The translations under genes and the position numbers were made by a program. From Brachyhypopomus gauderio (Eukaryota; Chordata; Actinopteri; Gymnotiformes; Hypopomidae), in assembly GCF_052324685.1 (NCBI RefSeq), contig NC_135213.1, forward strand, positions 3,497,646-3,561,645: 64,000 nt of DNA, given 5' to 3'. Shown one piece after another: positions 23,990-35,391 of this stretch (positions are counted from its first letter, which is position 1; every line of letters starts with the position of its first letter). The notes under the pieces were generated by a model. The model ran no database searches. It was not told the origin of the DNA and worked only from the letters and a program-made list of their open reading frames with translations.

Positions 23990-24430
23990 CTTGCCCACAG
24001 GAACGCCATCCAGCGCCTGCACACATAGTGATCAAGGCAACTTCAGGAACGGTATTTTCATCTTTTTTGCAAAGTCTTGGTCGATCAGGCTGATCGCTGC
24101 CCTGCAGTCAAGGACAGCCGAAACACAAGCAGAATGACCCCGGTGTGTGACCTTGACATTTAGTTTGAGCAAACTACCATGAGGAGGTCTTCTCACCACT
24201 CTCTTGTGTTGAGGTCTTTTTCTGCGGTGATTTGGCACTGCCTAGCTTTATAGGCTCTTGCTGTTGAGGCCTCCCATGAAAACGTCTATTAAGGCTGGTT
24301 CATTCCAGCAGGTGCCTGTTGCCAAATCACGGAATTCAATGATGAATTTTGCTTTGGGTCTTGCCCCTTGGTGCAGCCTCAGCAGTGCTTTGCCACACAG
24401 ACTTCCTTTAGGAGGGTGATTAACTGGACA
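23990..24430 (-). pseudogene. Gypsy-like gag end and retropepsin fragment
   Basis: Minus-strand frames give a gag-like stretch (GKALLRLHQGARPKAKFII) and, at 24238-24032, a protease segment with AVLDCRAAISLIDQDFA. The expected active-site D-S/T-G is D-C-R, so it is inactive. There are frame breaks between pieces. Confidence 0.5.
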
Positions 24431-24440
24431 ATCACCAACA

Positions 24441-24730
24441 ATGATACGCGGTCAGGGAGCAAAAGGGTGGACACAAACGATGAGAAGAGTGAGATTTGTT
24501 AATGGGCAATCTGTATTCAGGGTCATACAAACAGGCAAGGGTCAAATCCGTAAGTGAGTCGTTAAACATGATACAATAACAAGGAACGAACCTAAGTGAG
24601 CAGACAGAATACACATGGAGAACAGGGCTGTAAAACTCACCACAATGAACAACTATGCAAAAGACCAAACACAGAGACAACAGGGCTATAAAACTCACCA
24701 CAATGAACAGCAACGCAAAAGACCAAACGT
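24441..24730 (-). repeat. Degenerate LTR related to the 3988-6248 family
   Basis: It shares the ordered blocks GGACACAAACGATGAG, GAGATTTGTTAATGGG, and GGTCATACAAACAGGCA with the other copies, but is strongly diverged and has a short internal duplication (AAAACTCACCACAATGAACA at two places). Toll-like receptor sequence begins at its right edge. Confidence 0.55.
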
Positions 24731-24733
24731 ATA

Positions 24734-25312
24734 ATGTATATACACCATACTAAACATGAAACACCTGAATATGCTAACAAGGGGACGGTTGTTTATTCCT
24801 ACTACATTTTGCTTGCTTTTGTGTACGACAAAAGTCAGCAGAAAAACCAGAAATGTCAATGTTTCCAGTACAATGCTTTCATTTCCTACAACACACATGA
24901 TGAACTGTGGGTTATGAGAGAGTTGGTACCCCAGCTGGAGGGAGAGCAGGGCTGGAGGTTGTGTCTGCACCACAGGGACTTCCAGCCAGGAAAACCCATA
25001 GACAACATCGTGGACGGCATGTATGGCAGCCACAAGACCATCTGTGTGATCAGTGGCCACTACCTGGAGAGCGAGTGGTGTTCCAGAGAGATCCAGGTGG
25101 CAAGTTTCCGCCTGTTTGATGAGAAAAATGACGTCTTCATCCTGATGTTCCTGGAGGATATTCCAACACATCAGTTATCTCCATACTACAGGGTGAGAAG
25201 TCTAGTTAAGAAACACACATACCTCAGCTGGCCCAAATCACAGCAGGACACCCAGGACTTCTGGCAGAAACTGAGAGCAGTTCTGGAACCCAATCTGGAA
25301 AACACGACGTAA
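24734..25312 (+). pseudogene. Orphan TIR domain of a TLR22/TLR13-type Toll-like receptor
   Basis: The 192-codon frame has a membrane-proximal piece (YYILLAFVYDKS) and then a complete TIR domain from about residue 44 to the end. Box 1 is YNAFISYN (most TLRs have YDAF). Box 2 is RLCLHHRDFQPGKPI. The following ICVISGHYLESEWCS and FLEDIPTHQLSPYYR blocks, and Box 3 DFWQKL, are typical of the fish TLR22/23/13 group. In a full receptor this domain recruits MyD88/TICAM adaptors on the cytosolic side. The leucine-rich ectodomain and transmembrane helix are absent upstream, where LTR and Gypsy debris abut. The ATG at 24734 lies at the boundary and is probably not natural. The well-kept domain suggests a recent break, or an exon captured elsewhere; expression is unknown. 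Confidence 0.85.
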
Positions 25313-26031
25313 TGTGAAGAGAAGAGAATTGAGTAGTGAAGACATCGAAAGTTTTCGCATCTCATGTTAACTATTCTTGATACATTTTTAACTGTATCAT
25401 GCTTTTTAACAACACGATTTGTCATAAATCCTCACAGAAATGTAAAAAATCTGAGTGAGCTGCTAATAAGCAACCCACAAGCCAAGGTGACCATGGCAAC
25501 TGATCAATTTTTGAAATCAAGAGAAATTAACCTTGATAAAGACTCAATCACTCTTTGTTCAACACTGGATGACAAATGAACACATAACAAATAAAGTAAC
25601 TTTTTACTTTTAATGTGTTTAAATTAGCAATAGTTTAAAAGAGTTATGCCATTGTCTAATAGTCTTTAGACAGCTCCACTTCAATCTGTTTTTTTTTAAT
25701 ATATGCAAAATTCTTTATTTTATTTTAACCTGGATGGTGTTTTTCGAATGTTGCCACTGAGGTGACAAAAGCCAGGCATTTAAAAGGCATTTAAAAAGTT
25801 AGTCTTTTAGGGAGCCTGATTCTGAGTCCATTCTTGGCATTGAAGAACATTTTTCCCTTGTATATGAAAGCAGAACTGATGAGTCAGTAAATGAGGGAGA
25901 AGTTAATAATGAAAAGTTACTTCAGTTAAATGACGAGCCACTTTACACTGGTTCACAACTTACCAAAGCTCAGGTTTTTTTTACTTATACTGTCATTTGT
26001 TTTGAGACAGGCACTCACTGGTGTGGCCCTC
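25313..26031. other. No gene seen, downstream of TIR fragment
   Basis: AT-rich DNA with AATAAA at about 25590, which could be the old polyadenylation site of the TLR gene. No other feature was recognised. Confidence 0.4.
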
Positions 26032-26476
26032 TGTAACGCAGCGTGCGCTGCGGAGCGAGGAGGCGGACACAAACGCTGACGAGAGCCAGATTTATTAATG
26101 GGAAATCCAAACGTGGGGTCATACAGGCAGGCGTGGGTCGAACCAGAAAGGCAGTCAGAACAACTAACAAAACCAAGACGAAGCGACATTACCAAAACAG
26201 AACACAAAACCAACCGTAATGCAGACACACAAACAAACACAGGGCAAAATGGCAGAACAACAGGAACAAGGCGAGTACATCCACCAACAACACAGGACCA
26301 AACACCGCTACACACAGGACCAAACACCAGGATTAAACAGACCAGGGTAAACGAAGAACACATGAAACTCTAACGAGAGGGCAGGGTTACAAAATACAAG
26401 AAGGGACTAGGGACACACATGGCTAACAAAACAAAACACGACTGAATGACAGGAGAAGGAGGGGCTATTTGTAACA
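26032..26476 (-). repeat. Solo LTR of the 3988-6248 family
   Basis: It runs 445 bp from TGTAACGCAGCG to TTTGTAACA and is flanked by the direct repeat CCCTC (26027-26031 and 26477-26481). A single LTR with a target duplication is the usual product of LTR-LTR recombination. Confidence 0.85.
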
Positions 26477-26713
26477 CCCTCTATGATCTTCTAGATTTGA
26501 TTAATATACACTGTCCAGAAAACAGTGTCAAACCTCAAAACAATTGTTCTTAAAAGAGCTTAAGCCAATACAGTGTCACCTACAGTGTCACATATACTGT
26601 CCAAACTGTAAGTATTAAATGTTAAAAGTTAGTGAAGGGCAGTGTACTGCCATGAGTGTACTGACAGGCATGTCAAACAGGCAGTGTACTGACAGGCATG
26701 TCAAACTCAGTTA

Positions 26714-28243
26714 TGGCGCATTTCCACTAGGGCCTGCTTGGCGCGGTACGGTTTGATATGGATCGATTCGCAACGGAACGGTACGGTCGCGTTGTGTTTC
26801 CATTACAATGGTGGACCAACACAATGTGGGTGGAGTCGCTGTTGGCGCGCGGGTTGTAGTGTCGTGACATCATTTGTATGCGACCACAACACCGGTCAAT
26901 GCCCCTTAACACATACCATTATTGTATCTTATTTATCTTTATCTTCATTATTGTATGTGGTTGCTCTAATTATTGATAATAAGTTGGTATTACTCAAACA
27001 GGCTGAACACACCCTGCATAAAAAGCATCAGTCATACAATCAAATGAAATCAAACTTTATTGTGAAATATAGATATTTAAAGTACAAAATATGTAAATAA
27101 TATATAGTTTAAAAAGTGCAAAAAGCAAATTACCAAAAAATAACGTATAGCTTTATATGAAATAAATATTTATAGTACTACAAGCAACATTTTGTGTGCT
27201 TTTACTGGCGTCTGTCTCGCATGGTGTTCACAAGTTCGCCAAGCACCCCGAGGAAAGCCCGGTTGAAGGAAACATTTTCCGCCAACTCCGCTCGCCTCGT
27301 CAGTGGAAGGGGAATCTTGAACGTAAAAAAAAACAAATATTAAACACAAGCATTCCCGTGAAAGCAACAACAATATAGCGTAACTGCACAAAATGTGTAG
27401 CACGTCATCGCTGCTCATGCTGTGTTTATGGCTACAGCTAACTAGCAACTAGCAAGGCTAAGAGCTAGCTATTGTATAGTAGTGACTGTGGTGGTAACAT
27501 TAACTACAAACACAGCTCTAAATTCCTGCGTTTACAATAGTTGCGTTCATATTACGTTCATATTACATCTTTTACGAGCCTAGTAAAACTGAAATCACAA
27601 TACACTCACCATTCTCCGTGGCCTCCAGCACAGACATTGTGGTGTCCAGCAAGTTTTCTCTTCCGTTGCTGGCTGGCCGGTGACCGTATATGGCATCCAT
27701 TTGCTGGAACCATTTCCAGTCTTTGCGGTTTGCTCCGCTGCGTCCGTTATGATCCTTCACCGCCCGGTAATCGCGTTAAGCTTTTTTAGCTTGGACCGAC
27801 CGGCACTGCTGAACGGACCGCTGGTAGCCATGAGTGGCCATTAGCGCGGAAACCTCGCTAAAAACCTTTACATTTCTAGTGGCCCCGTCCAGTTCGCCCT
27901 GGATTTTTTGATCGCTGATTATTAACAGAAAGGTTTGTACCTCGGCGTTTGACCAGGGAACAGACTTCGCTCCTTGGGTTTTAAAAATGGCTGAGGAGTC
28001 CATAGCATAGCGGAGGAGTCGCTCTCCTGACGCAACCTGTGACGACACTCCCTGGCCAATCAGTGTCATGCTGTTCCTCCACGTCACAGAACTGTACCGC
28101 TTCGGAACGGTTAGAACCTCGAGCGAGTCGGTACAAAAAAAGTACCCGAAGGGGCCGGCTCACAGGGAACTGGTACTAATGGAAACACTCACAAACCGTC
28201 GCGAATCGAACCGTGCCAAGTAGGCCCTAGTGGAAATGCGCCA
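26714..28243 (-). mobile_element. PIF/Harbinger-type element with TTA target duplication and Myb-like protein remnant
   Basis: The inverted ends TGGCGCATTTCCACTAGGGC are matched at the right, and TTA lies at both sides (26711-26713 and 28244-28246), the Harbinger target size. The minus strand encodes a Myb/SANT-like DNA-binding protein in pieces: VPWSNAEVQTFLLIISD and NVKVFSEVSALMATHGY at 27965-27790, and KDWKWFQQMDAIYGHRPAS at 27735-27680. A one-base loss near 27776 breaks the frame between them. No DDE transposase is present in the element. Confidence 0.85.
27776..28087 (-). pseudogene. Myb/SANT-like DNA-binding domain of Harbinger-type element
   Basis: Tryptophan-spaced trihelix pattern (W-S-N-A-E-V-x-x-F-L, then Y-Q-R-S-x-x-Q-C-R). 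In Harbinger elements such a second protein binds the element ends and helps the transposase enter the nucleus. The frame is lost after QAKKA; the next segment continues in another frame at 27760-27572. Confidence 0.7.
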
Positions 28244-28246
28244 TTA

Positions 28247-29014
28247 ATGTCAGGTCTTCATTGATCAATAGATGATCAAATTATTAAACTGCCATTGGAA
28301 CAGGAAAGGAAGAAGAAAAGAGAAAAACTGCCTAGCACTGCACATCACTGTACATTACTGCACATCACTGTACATCTGTTAATCTGGCCTAATGTGCACA
28401 TAATCCTGCCCCTTTGAATACTACAGTAAACCACCACATCACGACTGTAAGCACAGAACATCCCCAAAACACTAAGACATTAATAATCAAACAAGGACAT
28501 CACAGCTACAATGTCATTCCACCAGCTATTTAACAGGTGGTGATTTTGGTTGCATCACTAGAGCACACAAGCACTGACAGTTTTAATTGGTTGGGGAGAA
28601 AGGATTAGTCACTCTCCCTATGTTAAACCAAAGGGAGTGGTGAAAACACAAATAAAGTGGAAGGCAGTTATCTTGGCTGATTGAACGGGTGGTTGAGGCT
28701 GGACACAAATGTGAGCTTTTAAGAGGTTGACTCCAAAAACCAAAAAGAAATCTACAATTAAGAAGACATCAAACACAGACAAACTGAAAGAGACTAAAGA
28801 CAACAACCACGTAATACTAATCACAACTACAGGCAAATCAATAAACAAGAACATGGACATACAGCGACAAAGACACAAGAAGCAAACATGCATACATAAA
28901 TCGTAAAGTGGTTAGACAAACCAAAGAGGAAGGTTAGATGAAGCAAAGAAGAAGACAAGTGAGAGACAGGAATGAACAGAATGTCTAAAAGACTGAACAC
29001 TAATAATACAAGAC
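28247..29014. other. No gene seen
   Basis: Sequence before the LINE is purine-rich on the plus strand toward 28990 and resembles the sequence after the LINE (30198-30600), so both are probably halves of one older element split by it. No protein or element end was recognised. Confidence 0.4.
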
Positions 29015-29023
29015 ATGAGCAAC

Positions 29024-30162
29024 TTCATAGGGTGCTCGAGGGTTCGTGGGAGTATGCCCAACCAGTCCACATGTGTTTTGTGGATCTGGAGAAGGCATTC
29101 GATCGTGTTCCTCGTGGTATTCTGTGGGGGGTGCTCCAGAAGTATGGAATCGGGGGTCCTCTACTAAGGGCTGTCCGGTCTCTGTATAATCGGAGCAGGA
29201 GTTTGGTTCGCATTGCCGGCAGTAAGTCAGACCTGTTTCCGGTGCATGTTGGACTCCGTCAGGGCTGCCCCTTGTCACTGGTCCTGTTCATAATTTTTAT
29301 GGACAGGATCTCAAGGCGCAGCCAAGGGCCGGAGGGAGTCCTGTTTGGAGGCCACAGGATTTCATCTCTGCTATTTGCAGATGATGTTGTTCTGTTGGCA
29401 TATTCAGGCCACGACCTTCAGCATGCATTGGGGCGGTTTGCAGCCGAGTGTGAAGCAGCTGGGATGAGAATCAGCACCTCTAAGTCCGAGGCCATGGTTC
29501 TCGACCGGAAAAGGGTAGCTTGCACCCTTCAGGTGGGTGGAGAAGTCCTGCCTCAAGTGGAGGAGTTTAAGTATCTCGGGATCTTGTTCACGAGTGAGGG
29601 AAGAATGGAGCGTGAGATCGACAGACGGATTGGTGCAGCTTCCGCAGTAATGCGGTCACTGTACCGGTCCGTTGTGGTGAAGAAGGAGCTGAGCCAAAAG
29701 GCGAAGCTCTCGATTTACCGGTCGATTTACGTTCCTACCCTCACCTATGGTCATGAGCTTTGGGTAATGACCGAAAGAACGAGATCGCGGATACAAGCGG
29801 CCGATATGAGTTTCCTCCGCAGAGTGGCTGGGCGCACCCATAGGGATAGGGTGAGAAGCGCGGTCACTCGGGAGGAGCTCGGAGTAGAACCGCTGCTCTT
29901 CCACATTGAGAGGAGTCAGTTGAGGTGGCTTGGGCACCTGTTTCGGATGCCCCCTGGACGCCTTCCTAGGGAGGTGTTCCAGGCACGTCCCCCGGGGAGG
30001 AGGCCCCGAGGAAGACCCAGGACACGTTGGCGAGACCATGTCTCTCGACTGGCCTGGGAACGTCTCGGTGTTCCACCCGAGGAGCTGGCTGAGGTGTCTG
30101 GGGAGAGGGAGGTTTGGGTTTCCCTGCTCAGACTGCTACCTCTGCGACCCGGCCCCGGATAA
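29024..30162 (+). CDS. LINE reverse transcriptase, C-terminal two thirds, uninterrupted
   Basis: No stop occurs until 30160-30162. Blocks in order: FVDLEKAFDRVPR (RT motif A, catalytic D), GLRQGCPLS (motif B), LLFADDVVLL (motif C, FADD), STSKSEAMVLDR, FKYLGILFTSEG, then a thumb region and a basic C terminus (GRRPRGRPRTRWRDHVSRLAW). The endonuclease and RT N terminus are missing through 5' truncation. The full openness suggests a young insertion. Clade not settled (L2-, Rex1- or RTE-like). Confidence 0.9.
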
Positions 30163-30188
30163 GCGGTAGATAATGGATGGATGGATGG
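29024..30188 (+). mobile_element. 5'-truncated non-LTR retrotransposon with 9-bp target duplication
   Basis: The direct repeat ATGAGCAAC lies at 29015-29023 and 30189-30197, and the 3' end is a short ATGG repeat (GATGGATGGATGG) after GGATAAGCGG, a common fish LINE tail. The insert is the 3' part of the element: an open reverse transcriptase frame. The first codons from the ATG at 28972 are flanking DNA. Confidence 0.9.
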
Positions 30189-30197
30189 ATGAGCAAC

Positions 30198-30610
30198 ACA
30201 ACCAGAAAGACAATAGAATACCAAAATGCAGGGACTGGGAAACAAACAACAAGGGTTACATGCAATGACAAGCAAAGGTTATACTGAAAACATGGGATAG
30301 AAATACCTGAAGAAATGGGGAATGAAACTAAGCACAGGTGAAAACAGTAATAAGGAGATGGATAATAAGGATGGGGCGTGAAAGCATAAACAACAAGAAG
30401 AACCAAAATAAATGCACATGTTAAAAGAAAACCAGGAAGTAAAATCAAAACAGAAGACAAGAGATGTTGCCATGGGAACTGCAGCAGCAAGGAGGAGGCG
30501 ATGGTGGCAGGCAGAAAAAGCCAACTGAATCCTTAATGTATGGGAGAACTCTGGAAATAGGCTGAGGAACTCAGAGATGTAGAGAAACTTAAGGGGGCAG
30601 AGAGAGGGCA

Positions 30611-30642
<32 letters not shown>

Positions 30643-31325
30643 CTTCAGGAGGCATCCTATAACTTCACTACCTGACACACCATGACATCACTACCTGATA
30701 CACCAATCCAACCCACCAGAAGGCATTTTCACTCGGTCACATCTGGCTTCGCCCCTCATGTCACATATGTGTCTGTTTAGGTTTTCCCATGTGCTTTTGT
30801 TGTCCTTTGTCACACACCCTTGTTATTCTGTAACTCCACCGTGTGTCATTGCATTCACCTGTTCCTAGGTTTGTTTTGTCTTTCAGTGTGTGTGTGTGTG
30901 TTTGTCTTGTGTTCTTACTGTCTTTGCAGGTCAGTGTTCATTTATGAGTTTCATTCCTGTCTACATAGGAGTTTCAAGTCTAGTAATTCATTCGTCCATG
31001 TTAAGATATATCTGTTTCCCTAATAGTCTTTGCTTCTATTCCATTATACCCTCAAGTTTCTCCCAGTCTTATGTGAATATGTACTTAGCTCCTTACGTTG
31101 TATCGTGTATTCCTTTCGTTCTAGTTAGTTTGCCTTTTTGTTGTCTCCTCTTTGTAGTTTTCTTACAAAGCTTCTTGTTTTGTTTAGCGTAGTTTTGTCT
31201 CGTTTCACCATGTTTACATCTACTAGCCTTGTTTCCTGTGTTTGTTTTGGTTTTGTCAGTATACAGCTCATTCTTGTGCCCTCTGTGCATTGTCTCCTAA
31301 GTTAAACAAAGTTTTCCATGTCAAT
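30198..31325. other. No gene seen; (GA)n microsatellite at 30611-30638
   Basis: The left half is purine-rich and the right half (30720-31320) pyrimidine-rich. The latter contains LTR-like wording (TGTCACATATGTGTC, CATTCACCTG), but I could not place ends. A GA run sits at 30611-30638. Confidence 0.4.
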
Positions 31326-31878
31326 TGTGAAACATGACTGAAGGAACATTTTGTCCTCCAAAGTCCCCCCCCCCCCCTCTTTCAGTTCTGTGTGTGTACC
31401 AGAGAACATTATCACCTCCTACCTTCCTGTCTGCAGTTAGGTGCTTCCTGTTCGGGATGCTGTACACGTATGAATTATGCTCTTGTTTTTTACATAGCCT
31501 GCTTGAGAAGATAATTCCATACATGGTTGAGAAGAATGCATTTGTTTCCACATATGGTAGCATAGATTACCTATGTTAGACTAGCCTCATTGAGCCCACC
31601 CTGTTGCTTGCACGCACAGGGCTGGTCTGTGTATGTATAAATGAGAGGAGCGCCCTCTCATCTTTGAACATCTGCGGTACAACATGCCTGTGTGAATAAA
31701 CTTCTCTGCTTGCAAGAGTAGTTTGTTCCTTCATTTGTTCCGGGAGATCTCTCAGCCACACACTTCTCTGCAGAGTGTTACTATCTATTGAGGATTTGTA
31801 CTGGTGTTCCTCCATGACCCTCCGCTCATTGCTGAACACAAGAAGAGAGCTTTCTACTGAGAAACAAAACTCTTACAA
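31326..31878 (+). repeat. Probable solo retroviral-type LTR
   Basis: Plus-strand promoter and polyadenylation signals are spaced as in a retroviral LTR: TATAAAT at about 31636-31642, then GTGAATAAACTTCTCTGC at about 31692. It starts TGTGAAAC and plausibly ends CTCTTACA. I found no target duplication, so the ends are tentative. A C homopolymer sits at 31367-31377. Confidence 0.45.
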
Positions 31879-32224
31879 TGACCAATAAATTGTTCTCCCT
31901 CGTATATGTGTCGCAAGTTACACATACTTTTTTAAAACAAAAACGCTTTCCAGCCACAGGTCTGACCTGACCGTAGGCTATTTATTTTTAATAAATTTGC
32001 TGCATCAAAACCACATGAACCTACCACAAACAGCCTGTGGTTAACATCTATCCACCTCTCATGATATCAGTAGCATCTGACAATCAGCCTGTTTTTTTTC
32101 TCTTTTTGTGCAGTTAGTTTCAATAGCCATGCTCTTCACTTTGATCTTTAAAACACTGAACTATGAATCCCTTTAATGAAGGGATTCATAGTTTTATTAC
32201 GTTAAAAAAAACAACACATATAAC

Positions 32225-33125
32225 CAGTGTTGCGAATAACGCAGTTAAAAATAACGGTGTTAGGTAACGGCGTCATTTTGTCAGTAACGGGATAATATAA
32301 TTAATTACTTTTCCTGTCGTTACAACGCTGTTGACGTTACTGGTCATTAAAAGCGGTGCGTTACTATATATTGATATACTAACAGTAATCCGAGCGGACC
32401 GCTGCCCAGGCTAGTGAGGAGTAACAGATCTCGATAGGTCACAGTTGTCGGTGTAACACCTGCTTAAGTTAACAAGTCAGTAAGCGATTGGCCAAGGCAG
32501 CGTTATGGTAGCCAATCAGAGCCAGTGTTTTTACATGCGTGCCGAAGCACACCAGTGACACGTGACACAAACGGAGAAGAAGCAGAAATGGAGTCAGGAG
32601 CAAGCCGAAGAAAAATTAGCATTTTCAAGGTGGCGATATAAACATTATTTAAGAAAATACTTGAAGTTCCTGAATGTCTACCAGACTGGGTATTTGATTT
32701 ATTTAATTAAGAATAGAGGTTTTATTGTTAAGTTTACTTCTGTTGTGAACAAACCAGTTGTCTCAGGTTGAGAGAATTTTATTTAATTTGATAGATGTAA
32801 ATGCACTTTATATAGTGTAACTGTTTACTTTTGCTTAAAAAAAATAATAATAAAAAAAGATTTGGGATTTTGAATGATTTTATCCTGCACTGGTCTGTTA
32901 AACACCTTTCTGATCTACTCATTTCAACTGACTGTGAAAACTGCTTTTTCAAAAAATCCTTATTCATTGGCATATAACTTTTTTTAACTGTAATGCAAAT
33001 AGTTAATTTCCCTGGTAACGAGTTACTTTTATTGTAGAGTAATTCAGTTACTAACTCTTACTTTTTTGAACAAGTAGTGAGTAACTATAACTAATTACTT
33101 TTTTAAAGTAACATTCCCAACACTG
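32225..33125. mobile_element. Non-autonomous hAT element
   Basis: The 8-bp duplication CATATAAC (32217-32224 and 33126-33133) flanks inverted ends CAGTGTTGCGAAT and CAGTGTTGGGAAT. Both ends are rich in the GTTAC words typical of this fish hAT family. No transposase. Confidence 0.9.
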
Positions 33126-33133
33126 CATATAAC

Positions 33134-33558
33134 TGAGCATAGGTCAATTACCAATTTCAACTGCAAACCTCAGGGTTGGGCTGTTCCCTTCCCATTTAGA
33201 AAAACTACACAGTGACCACCAAACAACCAGTAACGTGCACTATGTCGGTTTGCCTCACTAAAGCATGCACTAGACAGGTACACCTGAAATGGGAGAGGAT
33301 TTTCAAGATTCAACAGACTGAACTTTTGGTATCAAGGTTCCTTTGATCCTTGAACCCTAACCCTAGACACTGTTAAGTTTTGTATTCCCTCCTGCTCTCT
33401 GAGTCCCAAGCTGTCTTCTACCAACTTCTACCCAGCATCCTTCTACGCATCCTAGGTTTTAAGTTCTAGTTTTCTGTACGAATGAGAATTGACCGCATTC
33501 AACAAATGATGGCCACTGTTTCCTGTTTCCTGAAGCATCGAGTGACTTGAATGAGAGA
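33134..33558. other. No gene seen; upstream region of Ig receptor B
   Basis: No exon or transposon end was recognised. It should include distal control sequence for receptor B. Confidence 0.4.
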
Positions 33559-33570
33559 CACTTCCTTTTT
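33559..33570 (-). promoter_or_regulatory. PU.1/ETS-type site near receptor B start
   Basis: The minus strand reads AAAAAGGAAGTG, close to the purine-rich PU.1 consensus, 32 bases before the start codon. Two more TTTCCTG (ETS-core) words lie at 33519-33533. PU.1 sites near a TATA-less start are usual in myeloid promoters; use here is inferred only. Confidence 0.35.
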
Positions 33571-33601
33571 GACCTGCGCTGTGTTGATTCAGCCTGCAAA
33601 T

Positions 33602-35391
33602 ATGCCTTTGTTGCTCTGTGCTTTGGGTAAGTATTAATTATTATTGCCATGCTACATTTAAAAACAGATCAATAAAAGAAACACGTGTCTGGTCTGGGTA
33701 CTGGATCCTTGCCGTTGTTGCTATTAACCATGCAACAAATGGCCAGTTATTTGTTGCCAATAGATCATCCATCGGTGGTTATTTCACATTGTTTTCTGGG
33801 TGTTAAAGCTCTATGCAAACAAAAAACAATAAAGAAAAAAAATGAAAAATTGCTTTATGTTTTGATGAGGGATTAAACAAACTGTCAGATACATTTAGAC
33901 ATAATCAGTGATCCGAATATATTAATCCTGTAATATGATAACTTAATATGAATAATAATGAACAATAATATTTGCCGTGTTATAAATTAGATGTTTATCT
34001 TTGCGTTTTATGGGTTACAGGTTTGCTCCTGGTGTCTCTAAGCACTCAAACAGTTTTAGAGGCAGAATCAGGTGAAAATGTCACAATCTGGTGCCAACAT
34101 AACCTGTCTACTCCAGAATACATATTCTGGTTCAAGCATTTAAGTAGCTCGGTACCACATCTTGTTGGTTGCAAACATTTCAGACTTTCCAGCCCATCCA
34201 AGTTGTGCTATTTCTTCTCTGAAAGCGATGAGTTTGTGATGTCTGTGGACTCTGGGAGCACATCTCTCACAATAACTGCAGTGGACGTGTCTGATACGGG
34301 ACTGTATTATTGCAGCTTCCTGCACCATGCACGCATGATCTTTAGCAATGCAACATTTTTACAAGCAAAAGGTACATTTCTACAATGAGAACAATGCTTT
34401 AAAAAAGTCATTTTAATTGTCTTAAATTCCAAAGACATGTTTCTTTCTAAAATAAAGAAAGCGATCCTACCATATAAAATAATTACAGATGCAAAGTTAA
34501 ACTTTCCTTTTTCAGTGATACACAAAACAATGCCTGGAAACTCAAACAGAACACAAGGTTTGTCATTTCTCTATTTTCAAACGGCTTGTGCTGTTATGTT
34601 TACTTGATGGATTTGAAGACTGTTCAACTTGTATCAAAACAGCATGTGATTTTAAAAGTTATAAACTCTCTTATTGTCTTCTCCAAGACGCTGCCTTTTC
34701 TAGTGTTTTATTTACACTCACCCTGGTGTTTGGTGCCGTGATCATTACTCTGCTCAGCGTCCTGTTTTCCATGACACTGAAGCACAGAAAAAGATGGCGA
34801 GGTAGTCTCGCCAATATATTTGTAAAACTTTAATTACTTGTAAAAAATTGCTGAATAAAAATAAGTAATAAAAGCCTCGTGTTTTTTTTAGCAGGCAACA
34901 CTGAAACACAACAGGTACCTGTGGTTCCTCAGCGTTTAAAGTAACAGCTGATACGGTGGACCCTAGAATGACGGACACTCTGACCAAAGCCCCAACTCCA
35001 TAACTGTTCCACCATGCTATTTGTATTTTGAAGATGATTTTGAAGATCATTATGAACAGCCATTATGAATTATGAATGTTTTAATGAACCAGTACATATA
35101 AATCATATGAGCCTTAAACATGAAATATACTATTATGAAAGCTTTTCAAAAATGTTAGTAATATTTGTATTTAAAAGTCAATTTTGGATATATTTTACTG
35201 AACATCAAAGGGAAGGGAGGGTCTTTTTACTGGTATTGTGTTTAATCACACTGTCATCCTCTGTATTGTTGCAGGACCAAGAACATGACCTAGTGAGCTA
35301 CATTACCCACAAAGCCCAGACATCAGGGACACACAGTGAAGAGGTTGACACTCATGTTGTATATTATTCTACCAAACTAACAGTAGTTTAG
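33602..35391 (+). CDS. Ig-superfamily receptor B, single V-like domain, transmembrane
   Basis: Six exons join in one frame to about 222 aa: leader 33602-33626 (MPLLLCAL), V domain 34021-34371, stalk 34516-34557, transmembrane 34688-34801, a 20-base exon 34895-34914, and tail 35275-35391 ending TAG. All introns are GT/AG, and the first four are phase 1. The V domain keeps both canonical cysteines (TIWCQHNL, TGLYYCS), the core Trp (FWFKH), and an extra Cys pair (VGCKHF, KLCYF). The transmembrane helix is FTLTLVFGAVIITLLSVLF and is followed by KHRKRW. The tail has two Tyr motifs (LVSYITH, HVVYYST) placed where related fish receptors carry inhibitory motifs, but neither fits the ITIM consensus exactly. 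Its paralogue is at 532-1803 on the other strand; exon sizes and the x-TQ-D stalk/membrane junction agree. A leukocyte surface receptor is likely; ligand unknown. Confidence 0.85.
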
